Below are positions 1 through 6,721 of a DNA stretch of 6,721 bases, piece after piece. Every line of letters starts with the position of its first letter. Position 1 is the first letter of the stretch. Under the pieces are notes generated by a model. The model was not told where the DNA came from. It saw only the letters and a list, made by a program, of their open reading frames with translations, and did not search any database. The translations under genes and the position numbers were made by a program. This DNA is from an uncultured Granulosicoccaceae bacterium (GTDB lineage: Bacteria > Pseudomonadota > Gammaproteobacteria > Granulosicoccales > Granulosicoccaceae): positions 1 to 6,721 of the forward strand of contig CALFBL010000012.1 of NCBI GenBank assembly GCA_937951695.1. The letters are read 5' to 3'.

Positions 1-1
1 T

Positions 2-2746
2 GAAGTCATCAGTGTCATCATTTCAGGTGCCTTGCCGGAAAAAGATCTGGTGGAGCTGGCGTTACGGGTGCGTGACGACATCGAGTCCTTGCCCAAGGTA
101 TCGTCGGTTGCGGTCTCGGGTGCGCGCGACTTTGAACTCGCGATTGAAGTGTCTGAGAATATTTTGTCGCAATACCAATTAACGCTGGCTGATGTCTCAC
201 GGGCTATCTCCGACAGTTCTTTAGAGCTGTCGGCAGGGGCGATTCGCACGGCCAGCGGAGAGGTGTTATTGCGTACCGCCGGCCAAGCCTACAGCGCCGA
301 GGAATTTAGAAACGTGGTGGTACGCACCACCGCCAATGGCACACGGATTACACTGGGCGACATTGCGACCATCTCTGATGGCTTTGATGAATCTTCTCTC
401 GACCAACGGTACAACGGCCAAAGTAGTATTGAAGTCGACGTCTTCCGTACCGGCTTACAAAGCGCCATACAGGTAGCCGATGAGGTCAAAGCCTACCTTG
501 CAGAAGCGGAACAAACCATGCCCTATGGGGTAACACTGGGATATTGGCGTGATTCCTCCCGCGTGGTGAAACAACGACTGAACACGTTGCTGGAAAGCGC
601 GATGTTCGGTGGCTTGTTGATCATCCTCCTGCTGACCTTATTCTTGCGATTCTGGGTTGCGATTTGGGTGTTTGTGGGCGTACCGGTCTCGATTCTCGGT
701 GGCATATCGATGATGCCGTTTCTCGGTGTGTCGGTAAACCTACTCAGCTTGTTTGCCTTCATTCTGGTGCTGGGGATAGTGGTGGATGACGCCATTGTGA
801 CCGGGGAGAACATCTACACTCACATGCGGCGTAATCCGAATCGGGTGCAAGCGGCAATAGACGGTGCGAATGAGGTTGCCGTACCGGTGACGTTCGGTGT
901 GCTCACCACCGTGGCAGCCTTTATTCCGCTGTTGTTGATCGAGGGAGTACGCGGGCAGATATTTGCGCAAATTCCATTGATCGTTATTCCCGTGTTGTTG
1001 TTCTCGATCATCGAATCCAAGTTCGTCTTACCATCACATTTAAGTCATCTGGATTTTCATTCCAAAAAACACCCCAATGTGTTTGCTCGCATACAACACA
1101 AGATTGCCGATGGGTTCGAATGGTTTGTGCTGCGGATGTACCGACCGGCGCTAGCATTTTGTCTAAGCTATCGCTACGCCATACTGGCAGCGTTCATCGG
1201 TGTGGCCATCGTGGTGTTCAGTGTTGTCAGTGCGGGTCATATTCGGTTTATATTTTTCCCCCGTGTCCAGAGCGAGATCGCGGCTGCGTCGTTGACTATG
1301 CCGGAAGGCACACCGTTTGAAGTCACCCAGCGGCACGTGCAAAAGATGACCGATGTCGTCACCGAATTGCAGCAAAAGTACATCGATCCAGCTACCAATG
1401 AAAGCGTGATCGAAAACATCTTATCGACTGCGGGCAGCGCGGGTGGCGGTTCTCGTGGCAGTAACCAAGGTCGCGTGTTGTTTGAAATCGTGCCGCCCGA
1501 AGAGCGTACGCTCGATGTCAGCAGCTCGGACTTGGTGAGAGAGTTACGCGGCAACATTGGGTCAATCCCGGGGGCGACCGGCTTGACCTTCCGGGCTGAA
1601 ATCGGCCGTGGTGGTAGCCCGATCGATGTGCAAATATCGGGTTTTGATTTTGATCAGTTGCGCGAAGCGGCTGGCTTGATGAAAGAGCGCCTGCTGAGCT
1701 TTGATGGAGTTACTGACGTCAGTGATTCGTTCGAAGGAGGCAAGCAGGAAATCAAGCTATCTTTGAATCCTAACGGTGAACAGCTAGGGTTGACCTTAAG
1801 CAACGTTGCCGCTCAAGTGAGAAGCGCGTTTCTGGGAACCGAGGTGCAGAGCTTTCAACGCGGTCGCAACGATGTGCAGGTGATGGTGCGTTATCCCGAC
1901 GATGAGCGCGTCTCTGTCACCAACGTGGAAAATATGCTGTTGGTGACACCGAGTGGCGATCGTGTGCCGCTGTCCAGCGTTGCTGATGCGTCGTTAGGAC
2001 GCGGATTCTCGGTGATAAAGCGGGTTGATCGACGGCGTACGGTTAACGTGGAAGCGGATGTCAACAAAGCGACCGCGAACATAGAAGGCATAAAGGAAGG
2101 AATCACCGCCTATGCGGCAGAACTAAGCTCAACGTTTCCAGAGTTACGTTTTTCCCTCGAAGGTGAGGCGCGTGAACAACAGGATTCGTTCGGCAGTTTG
2201 AAATCCGGCATCATCTTTGTCCTGTTGGTGATCTACACCTTGTTGGCGATACCGTTTCGAAGCTATACGCAACCGATAATGGTTATGCTGGTCATACCGT
2301 TCGGGATCGTTGGTGGAATACTGGGTCATATGATCATGGGCATGAATCTGAGCATTATGAGCTACATGGGCATGTTGGCTTTGTGTGGGGTAGTGGTTAA
2401 CGATTCGTTGGTGTTGGTAGACTACGTAAATAAAAAACGTCTGGCAGGCATGGCGTTGCTCGATGCCGTCAATACCGCGGGTGCAGCGCGTTTTCGAGCA
2501 GTAATCCTGACCTCCCTAACCACATTTTTCGGACTGGTACCGCTGATCTTTGAGAGCAGCACTCAAGCCCAGTTTCTGATACCGATGGCGGTATCACTTG
2601 GTTTTGGTATTCTGTTTGCGACAGTAGTTACCCTGCTGTTTATTCCGGTGATGTATCTGGTCTTTGCCGATATCGGAGCGGTGATTCGAGGCGCAGACCG
2701 CTGGGTGGGTAACGGTGGACGGCGCATAGCTCGGGAAGATCCATAA
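2..2746 (+). CDS. RND efflux permease, AcrB/HAE-like (5' partial)
   Basis: Inner-membrane proton-driven exporter of the resistance-nodulation-division family, normally working with a periplasmic adaptor and an outer-membrane channel. The frame is open from base 2 to a TAA stop, giving 914 visible residues against about 1020-1050 for the family, so TM1 and the start of the first porter domain lie outside the window. Visible order: porter/docking segment (about 1-195), TM2-TM6 (about 199-345), TM7 (about 391-409), second periplasmic part (about 410-730), TM8-TM12 (about 736-888), short cytoplasmic tail. TM4 carries the family's adjacent aspartates (D262-D263, in VVDDAIV), matching the AcrB D407/D408 proton relay. 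In TM10 the position of AcrB K940 appears to be N800 (VVVNDSLVLVDY), as in several RND subgroups. The adaptor gene is probably just upstream. The substrate cannot be told from the sequence. Family call is very secure; subfamily is not. Confidence 0.96.
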   Translation, partial: EVISVIISGALPEKDLVELALRVRDDIESLPKVSSVAVSGARDFELAIEVSENILSQYQLTLADVSRAISDSSLELSAGAIRTASGEVLLRTAGQAYSAEEFRNVVVRTTANGTRITLGDIATISDGFDESSLDQRYNGQSSIEVDVFRTGLQSAIQVADEVKAYLAEAEQTMPYGVTLGYWRDSSRVVKQRLNTLLESAMFGGLLIILLLTLFLRFWVAIWVFVGVPVSILGGISMMPFLGVSVNLLSLFAFILVLGIVVDDAIVTGENIYTHMRRNPNRVQAAIDGANEVAVPVTFGVLTTVAAFIPLLLIEGVRGQIFAQIPLIVIPVLLFSIIESKFVLPSHLSHLDFHSKKHPNVFARIQHKIADGFEWFVLRMYRPALAFCLSYRYAILAAFIGVAIVVFSVVSAGHIRFIFFPRVQSEIAAASLTMPEGTPFEVTQRHVQKMTDVVTELQQKYIDPATNESVIENILSTAGSAGGGSRGSNQGRVLFEIVPPEERTLDVSSSDLVRELRGNIGSIPGATGLTFRAEIGRGGSPIDVQISGFDFDQLREAAGLMKERLLSFDGVTDVSDSFEGGKQEIKLSLNPNGEQLGLTLSNVAAQVRSAFLGTEVQSFQRGRNDVQVMVRYPDDERVSVTNVENMLLVTPSGDRVPLSSVADASLGRGFSVIKRVDRRRTVNVEADVNKATANIEGIKEGITAYAAELSSTFPELRFSLEGEAREQQDSFGSLKSGIIFVLLVIYTLLAIPFRSYTQPIMVMLVIPFGIVGGILGHMIMGMNLSIMSYMGMLALCGVVVNDSLVLVDYVNKKRLAGMALLDAVNTAGAARFRAVILTSLTTFFGLVPLIFESSTQAQFLIPMAVSLGFGILFATVVTLLFIPVMYLVFADIGAVIRGADRWVGNGGRRIAREDP

Positions 2747-2754
2747 CAACAGCA

Positions 2755-2769
2755 GAGGGGAGGGGCAGG
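2755..2769 (+). promoter_or_regulatory. Strong ribosome binding site deciding the GTG start at 2770
   Basis: The short gap after the permease stop is a purine run (GAGGGGAGGGG, 2755-2765) containing a core GGAGG at 2759-2763, six bases before the GTG at 2770. In-frame codons upstream, back to the stop at 2710-2712, include no ATG, GTG or TTG, so this GTG is the only plausible start. The site suggests efficient independent initiation, or reinitiation by ribosomes that terminate at 2746. Confidence 0.8.
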
Positions 2770-4857
2770 GTGCGAGTCCTGTTTTTCGTTGCAGCAATTG
2801 CCGCGACCTTACTCGGTACCGGGCTGGCGAAAATTTCAATAGCCGGGAACCCAACCCAACTCATCGCCTCGAGCTCAGAGCGTTATCAGGCATACGCTGA
2901 GATTCTCAAGCGCTTCCCCGGCGAAGAGAATCAAGTCCAACTGTTTGGACAAGGAAGCGGGCCTGTGCTCGCGCCCACTCACTTGCGCGCCTATCAGGGG
3001 CTGCTTGCGCCACTGGAGAAACTGCCCGAGGTGGTGCAGGTGTCGTCGTTGTTCTCATCTCCCATGCTGGCCAACGCTCTAACGCAACTCATTGAGCCAC
3101 CTGATGGCTCAGACGCGTTCGGTTCAATCACCGATGTCACCCAGCTATTGTCACAGCCGGATTATTTGTTCTCTCGTATGCTCTCCGGTGACGGTAACGT
3201 CTCGCTCATGACGCTTAGTCTGGCTGCCGTGGCCGATCATGATCAGGCGTTGTCGGCGATTGAATCGGTGCTGACACATCACCTCGCAAGCCACCCTGAC
3301 GTTCGCTGGTCGATTGCGGGAAATCCGGTTATTGAGCGCGCCATTCGTCAAGATGTGTTGAGCGAGCTGGTTCGAGTAACCGGTCTTGCCATGCTCTTCG
3401 GTGTCCTGATAGCCTGGTGTGTGCTGAGAAGTTTAGCCGCTGTTGCGCAAGTGATCGCTGTGCCCCTGTTCACAGTGATCGGCACGTTATCCATCGCCGG
3501 CTGGTTAGGCATGACCCTCAGCGTCATGTCGCCATCGATGTTGATCGTGGTGTTCCTAGTGGTATTTACTGACACCCTGCACGCAATGGCGGGTGGTCGC
3601 AGTCGACACTCGCTGCTCGTTGCCTGCGGGTTAACCAGTGTCGCCACAGCGGCTGCGGCCGTGTCGCTGTTGTTTGCGCGCTCGGAGGTTATACAGAGTT
3701 TTGGTGCTTCGCTATTACTCGGTATCGCTACCGGTTTCACGGTTTGGTTGGTTTGGCTGTTGACGTATTACGAACGATATTGGCTTAATCAATCCATTGC
3801 TTGCAACCTTGGTCTTTGGCCACTGTATCGACGCAGCTTGCGTGGCATTCGAATAGCGCTTGCAGTTTTTTCTCTGCTGCTGTTACTCATTCCGGCCTCA
3901 CAACTAAAAACCGACTTTTCCCTGTACGAAAACGTCCCCAATGCCCACCAACTCACGCAGGCGTTGAAAACTGCAGAAACTCAGTTTTCCGGATACCTGC
4001 CATTGCAAATTGCACTTAAAGCAGACTCGGTTGACAGTGCTGATTCAACAGACGAATTCCTCAATGCCATTCGTAGCATCCAGACTGCCCTCAATGCAGA
4101 ACAAGATTACTCGTCGCCACTCAGTTTGCGCTGGTACTCAATTGCTGACCTTCTTGCGGTAACGCCAGGGGTTGACGACACCCAACGACTGGCGAGGTTG
4201 CCCGGGGTTGTGCGGGATAACTTCTGGCAACCCTCATTTGAATCGGTCTTGTTCGCACCGCAATCCATCGGTGCCTTGCTTGCCGCAGCTGATCAACAGC
4301 TGTTCGAGATCGATTCCCGTATATCAAGCCTTGCCGCCGATGTCGGGCTAACCGCCAGTATGGTCACAGGATTGCCGGCGTTGGTCGTTGAAGCGTCTGA
4401 TGATGCGTTCACCGATGCCAGCCGCAGTGTCGTGGTAACGCTATTGGGGTTAGTGCTGCTGGTATTGATAAGTTTCAAGTCGGTGAAGTTTGCACTGATC
4501 GCTACCGTTCCGGTGACGTTTGCTGTGCTCGGATTTGCCGTCACGCTGGTGTTGCTGGGTGAGCCGCTGCGTCATGCCGGTATTATTATGATGACGCTGA
4601 TCATAGGGATCTCGGTCGATAATGCCTTGCATTTACTCACGGCCGTAAAGCTCCGCGGGAAGACGGGTCGAGAGCTCGCCGTGCGGCGCTGTTTACCGGT
4701 TTTATGGGCATCGACGCTGAGCATTGTTGCCGGCTTTATTGCGCTAACGCTCAGTCATATCTCCACCATGGTGTCGGTGGGTTTTGCTACAGCCGTCGCT
4801 CTGAGCATTGGATTTAGCGTGACGGCTTTGCTGGCCGACGATTTTTATCGCGCCTGA
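2770..4857 (+). CDS. RND-superfamily / MMPL-like exporter, 12 TM helices (COG1033 type)
   Basis: Integral inner-membrane protein of 695 residues with the two-repeat plan of the RND superfamily. Visible order: TM1 (about 3-20), periplasmic loop (21-200), TM2-TM6 (about 202-332), TM7 (about 360-377), second periplasmic loop (378-550), TM8-TM12 (about 553-690). TM4 holds D268-T-L-H271 and TM10 holds GISVDNALH (D617, H621), the charged membrane motifs typical of MMPL/COG1033 proteins and probably the proton relay. The periplasmic loops are smaller than in AcrB-type pumps, and family members often act on lipids, hopanoids or other hydrophobic molecules; the substrate here is unknown. The cytoplasmic N-terminus is very short (only M-R before TM1), but no earlier start exists. 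It begins 23 bases after the RND permease and ends 12 bases before the next gene, so the three are probably co-transcribed. Not HpnN or MmpL by any specific signature. Confidence 0.92.
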   Translation: MRVLFFVAAIAATLLGTGLAKISIAGNPTQLIASSSERYQAYAEILKRFPGEENQVQLFGQGSGPVLAPTHLRAYQGLLAPLEKLPEVVQVSSLFSSPMLANALTQLIEPPDGSDAFGSITDVTQLLSQPDYLFSRMLSGDGNVSLMTLSLAAVADHDQALSAIESVLTHHLASHPDVRWSIAGNPVIERAIRQDVLSELVRVTGLAMLFGVLIAWCVLRSLAAVAQVIAVPLFTVIGTLSIAGWLGMTLSVMSPSMLIVVFLVVFTDTLHAMAGGRSRHSLLVACGLTSVATAAAAVSLLFARSEVIQSFGASLLLGIATGFTVWLVWLLTYYERYWLNQSIACNLGLWPLYRRSLRGIRIALAVFSLLLLLIPASQLKTDFSLYENVPNAHQLTQALKTAETQFSGYLPLQIALKADSVDSADSTDEFLNAIRSIQTALNAEQDYSSPLSLRWYSIADLLAVTPGVDDTQRLARLPGVVRDNFWQPSFESVLFAPQSIGALLAAADQQLFEIDSRISSLAADVGLTASMVTGLPALVVEASDDAFTDASRSVVVTLLGLVLLVLISFKSVKFALIATVPVTFAVLGFAVTLVLLGEPLRHAGIIMMTLIIGISVDNALHLLTAVKLRGKTGRELAVRRCLPVLWASTLSIVAGFIALTLSHISTMVSVGFATAVALSIGFSVTALLADDFYRA

Positions 4858-4869
4858 GCGAGGAGACTC
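4858..4869 (+). promoter_or_regulatory. Ribosome binding site between the exporter stop and the TTG start at 4870
   Basis: The 12-base gap holds GCGAGGAG, with AGGAG at 4861-4865, four bases before the in-frame TTG at 4870. The next in-frame start, ATG at 4885, is 19 bases from this site with no better site nearer to it, so TTG is preferred. The layout fits translational coupling to the exporter stop at 4855-4857. Confidence 0.55.
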
Positions 4870-5397
4870 TTGCTTCTTGATCAGATGAGACTCACATCAC
4901 AGAATAACCTCATCAATCCGCTGCTCAATGGCAGCCTTACTTTAACGTTTTCAGGCGATGAAGTACTGATGCGCACCGACGATTTATGCCTGGTATACGA
5001 ATACTTGAAAGCGGAAACAGTGCAGAGCGACGCAGGCAAAGAGTCGGTGATTCAATCTTTCATCGTTGATGAGCACTGGACTGAAACTATGTTAACCGCT
5101 CGCATCAGCGAAGACGGTGAACGCAGTTTAAGTGGTCGTGCGCGTCTGTCCAATGCTGAGTCTAGCGGAACGGTGTTATTCGATTTCGATACTGTGACTG
5201 CTCCTACGGGTGAGACTATTCCGGCGTCCGGCACCTTAGCGCTGACTCATACAGACAACTCTCGGCTAAATATCCTGTTTGATCAATCCACCAATAAAGA
5301 GCTGGTTTACACCCGTACCAGTTCTGGCAGAGTGACAACCAGCCACACGATTCTGTGGTCTGAACTGGATACGCGAGTACCATTGCCATTGCCTTGA
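4870..5397 (+). CDS. Unrecognised beta-rich protein, third gene of the RND cluster
   Basis: Not recognised; about 175 residues from TTG (170 if the ATG at 4885 is used). The chain alternates hydrophobic and polar residues with many T, S, G and D, suggesting beta strands (about 18-27, 62-67, 86-108, 119-127, 132-138, 144-150). It holds two similar G-x-L-x-L-T stretches (21-26 and 121-126), one cysteine (C40) and a P-L-P-L-P end. Such composition is typical of periplasmic or outer-membrane-associated proteins, yet there is no signal peptide, lipobox or membrane helix, so either it is cytoplasmic or its N-terminus has been lost. It is in the same frame as the exporter and separated from it only by TGA and four codons. 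Codon use looks like its neighbours. It may be an accessory to the pumps, or a truncated remnant. That it is coding is fairly likely; its function is unknown. Confidence 0.6.
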   Translation: MLLDQMRLTSQNNLINPLLNGSLTLTFSGDEVLMRTDDLCLVYEYLKAETVQSDAGKESVIQSFIVDEHWTETMLTARISEDGERSLSGRARLSNAESSGTVLFDFDTVTAPTGETIPASGTLALTHTDNSRLNILFDQSTNKELVYTRTSSGRVTTSHTILWSELDTRVPLPLP

Positions 5398-5527
5398 AAA
5401 CGATATCGTTCGTTCTAAATACAGCTAAAGATGTAATTAATCCTTAGTGTTGAGAATTTATCCACGTCGAGAATACCGTGGGAAACTATAGAGAAATATC
5501 CGGCTTTATCACTGACGTGAGACTAAA
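5398..5527. other. Convergent intergenic gap, AT-richer, no clear terminator
   Basis: This gap separates the ends of two converging genes and is visibly richer in A and T than the coding DNA. It holds a perfect 12-base palindrome (AACGATATCGTT, 5399-5410). It also has an imperfect hairpin whose arms are near 5458-5466 and 5477-5485, with a five-pair CCACG/CGTGG core and a ten-base loop. Neither is followed by a T tract on either strand, so a classical intrinsic terminator cannot be claimed; the hairpin could at best be a weak bidirectional one. No small gene or promoter pair was found. Confidence 0.6.
5458..5485. terminator. Possible weak bidirectional hairpin between converging genes
   Basis: The arms pair over about eight of nine positions (TTATCCACG with CGTGGGAAA, including one T-G wobble and one A-A mismatch) around a ten-base loop. 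The position between two convergent stops suits a shared terminator, but there is no U-run on either strand and the loop is large. It is listed as a candidate only. Confidence 0.2.
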
Positions 5528-6721
5528 TTAATCGCCAGTTGCACCCGTCAAACCCGGACCCCAATACTGATTCAACCGAGTCAACGTCACCGCGTTGTCT
5601 ACTATTGACGGTCGGTATTCACTCATTCCCGGTAAGCCCGTGATGTTGTATACCATCACCGCGAGTATAAAAAAACCTGCGATTGCAGCACCTGCGCGTG
5701 TGGGTATTAATGACATTCTGCGCCAGGGGATTACGCAGGTTGTTATTTGACTCATCGTATAGCGATTGATGGCGATCCAGTGGTACATGCGATCGCCCAT
5801 TGCCATGAACGGTTTGAAGGCCATGATTGCGCCGATAATTTTAAAGGGCCAACGCTGCATGAACAAAAATTGCATGGCTTGCCAGTGAATGTAGGTGGCG
5901 TTGTTGGCATCTTTAATCACCCACGAATAGTGGCGTTCCATGATAGCGTAAATGGCGGGATCGCTTTGCGCCGTTTGGATTCTCACCCCGGGTTGCAGTA
6001 ATAGCTCACGAAGAGCTAAGCACATCTTTAGACAAAAGCCACAGTCTTCATCATAGTAAATCGTGATGGACTGAATGCGTTGCCATGCAAAGCTGCGTCT
6101 GCGGCGGCGTTGCAGCGCTATCCACAGCGCGGAGGGGATCAGTAGTGACAATGCCATCGCGTGGGCGGCGAAGAACGTGATGTGTGAATTGGTGTTCAAA
6201 GAGGGGGACGTAACAGACGGTATCTTTAATCCGAGGTAAATTGCGCTGAATATATAAACCAATGCGATTTGAATCAATACCGCGATGGTGCCCATAGAAA
6301 AATACCGCTGAGCGGTATCCGGATTATGGCGTATCAGATTGTGTTGGATTTTTAGCTCCGCCTGCAGGGCAGCATCCATGCTCCAGCGTGCGTTCAGAGG
6401 CAGAAACAGGCTCCAGAACGTCATCACCATCAGCAGTGTATCGCTCGTCTGTAAGATGACTGGGTTGCGATTGAATAGCGACGCCAACAGCACGAACGAG
6501 GCGAAGGCCATCCATCGGGTTTTATAACCGATGAGCAGGGCTAGGGCGCAGAGTGCTGCGATGATACACAACAGCAGTTGCCACCACCATTGACCGGAGG
6601 CTGCGTGCAGTGACCATTGTATGGGGTCGACCAGCGACAACATCTGGGATCGGGGCAGGAGACCTGAGTCGGTGTAGAGTGCGCCGAGGTGCGGGATTCG
6701 ACTGATCAGGTGTACTAGAAT
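5528..6721 (-). CDS. HTTM-DCC fusion: carboxylase-like membrane domain plus thiol-disulfide domain (5' partial)
   Basis: Membrane protein with 397 visible residues; the frame stays open to the right edge, so the start lies outside. Residues 11-24 (HLGALYTD...LPR) already match the HTTM family, so the first methionine (residue 27, position 6643) is internal. HTTM is the domain shared with vitamin K-dependent gamma-carboxylase and with SdpB; the bacterial role is mostly unknown. Visible HTTM marks: FNRNP (83-87), DTLL (94-97), FLPLNARWS (106-114), helices at about 45-65, 72-84, 94-108, 142-163 and 181-203. A DCC/DUF393 domain follows (about 218-320) with YYDEDCGFC: D224, D226, C227 and C230 form the thioredoxin-like active site. 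The domain ends in GDRMYHWIAINR. One more helix (about 341-359) precedes the C-terminus. Predicted role: redox or modifying enzyme at the inner membrane, substrate unknown. The middle of HTTM and the tail after LNQYW look short for the family. It converges on the RND genes, and no shared function is implied. Confidence 0.88.
   Translation of the reverse strand: MLVHLISRIPHLGALYTDSGLLPRSQMLSLVDPIQWSLHAASGQWWWQLLLCIIAALCALALLIGYKTRWMAFASFVLLASLFNRNPVILQTSDTLLMVMTFWSLFLPLNARWSMDAALQAELKIQHNLIRHNPDTAQRYFSMGTIAVLIQIALVYIFSAIYLGLKIPSVTSPSLNTNSHITFFAAHAMALSLLIPSALWIALQRRRRRSFAWQRIQSITIYYDEDCGFCLKMCLALRELLLQPGVRIQTAQSDPAIYAIMERHYSWVIKDANNATYIHWQAMQFLFMQRWPFKIIGAIMAFKPFMAMGDRMYHWIAINRYTMSQITTCVIPWRRMSLIPTRAGAAIAGFFILAVMVYNITGLPGMSEYRPSIVDNAVTLTRLNQYWGPGLTGATGD

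Noticed and set aside
32..34. TTG at 32 as start of the RND permease
   Set aside because: The frame is open from base 2 with family-like residues before it (EVISVIISGALPEKDL), and about 120 N-terminal residues are missing; the true start is outside the window.
1237..1557. Minus-strand open frame of 106 codons inside the RND permease gene
   Set aside because: It is opposite a well-supported coding region and shows no recognisable domain or ribosome binding context.
3348..3740. Minus-strand open frame of 130 codons inside the exporter gene
   Set aside because: It is antisense to a clearly conserved membrane protein; its T/N-rich product with no domain is typical of a shadow frame.
4855..4857. 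TGA between exporter and third gene as a selenocysteine or programmed readthrough codon
   Set aside because: The exporter is complete with 12 helices before it, a ribosome binding site follows at once, the next base is G rather than the readthrough-prone C, and no recoding stem-loop is evident.
4885..4887. ATG at 4885 as start of the third gene
   Set aside because: It lies 19 bases from the only plausible Shine-Dalgarno site, whereas TTG at 4870 is four bases from it. It remains possible but is less likely.
5399..5410. Perfect 12-base palindrome AACGATATCGTT as an operator
   Set aside because: One or two such palindromes are expected by chance in 6.7 kb, and it sits just behind a stop codon, far from any promoter.
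5450..5492. TTGAGA and TATAGA as a promoter in the convergent gap
   Set aside because: The spacing is about 31 bases, far from 17, and no gene starts downstream on the plus strand.
5747..6001. Plus-strand open frame of 84 codons opposite the DCC domain
   Set aside because: It is antisense to the conserved thiol-disulfide domain and shows no family features.
6641..6643. ATG at 6643 (minus strand) as start of the HTTM-DCC gene
   Set aside because: The frame continues to the right edge and encodes HTTM-like residues (HLGALYTD, then LPR) before it, so this methionine is internal.

Overview
The window (about 50% G+C by eye, densely coded) looks like chromosomal DNA of a Gram-negative bacterium. 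A gammaproteobacterium is most likely, judging from the RND permease with its periplasmic porter/docking domains and from the style of the neighbouring genes; no taxonomic marker is present, so this is inference.

Layout: three plus-strand genes run in one direction from the left edge, separated by only 23 and 12 bases, and look like the distal part of one operon whose promoter lies left of the window. (1) Positions 2-2746: an RND (AcrB/HAE-like) inner-membrane efflux permease, missing roughly the first 120 residues because the window begins inside it. (2) Positions 2770-4857: a complete 12-helix RND-superfamily/MMPL-like exporter (COG1033 type), with a GTG start behind a strong Shine-Dalgarno sequence. 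(3) Positions 4870-5397: an unrecognised, probably beta-rich protein of 175 residues with a TTG start. It lies in the same reading frame as gene 2 and has no signal peptide of its own. A 130-base AT-richer gap without a convincing terminator follows. Then comes one convergent minus-strand gene (5528 to the right edge), which fuses an HTTM (vitamin K-dependent carboxylase-like) membrane domain to a DCC/DUF393 thiol-disulfide domain. Its N-terminus is cut by the window edge and it appears to lack the usual C-terminal tail.

How they may work together: the two RND-superfamily transporters are probably co-expressed and could share a substrate class or export route. A periplasmic adaptor gene would be expected just upstream of the window. 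The third gene may be an accessory or a remnant. The HTTM-DCC gene is convergent and need not be functionally related. No RNA gene, CRISPR array, insertion sequence or other mobile element was seen. The points most worth a second look are the in-frame junction between genes 2 and 3, the pairing of two different RND-superfamily pumps, and the seemingly shortened HTTM-DCC protein.
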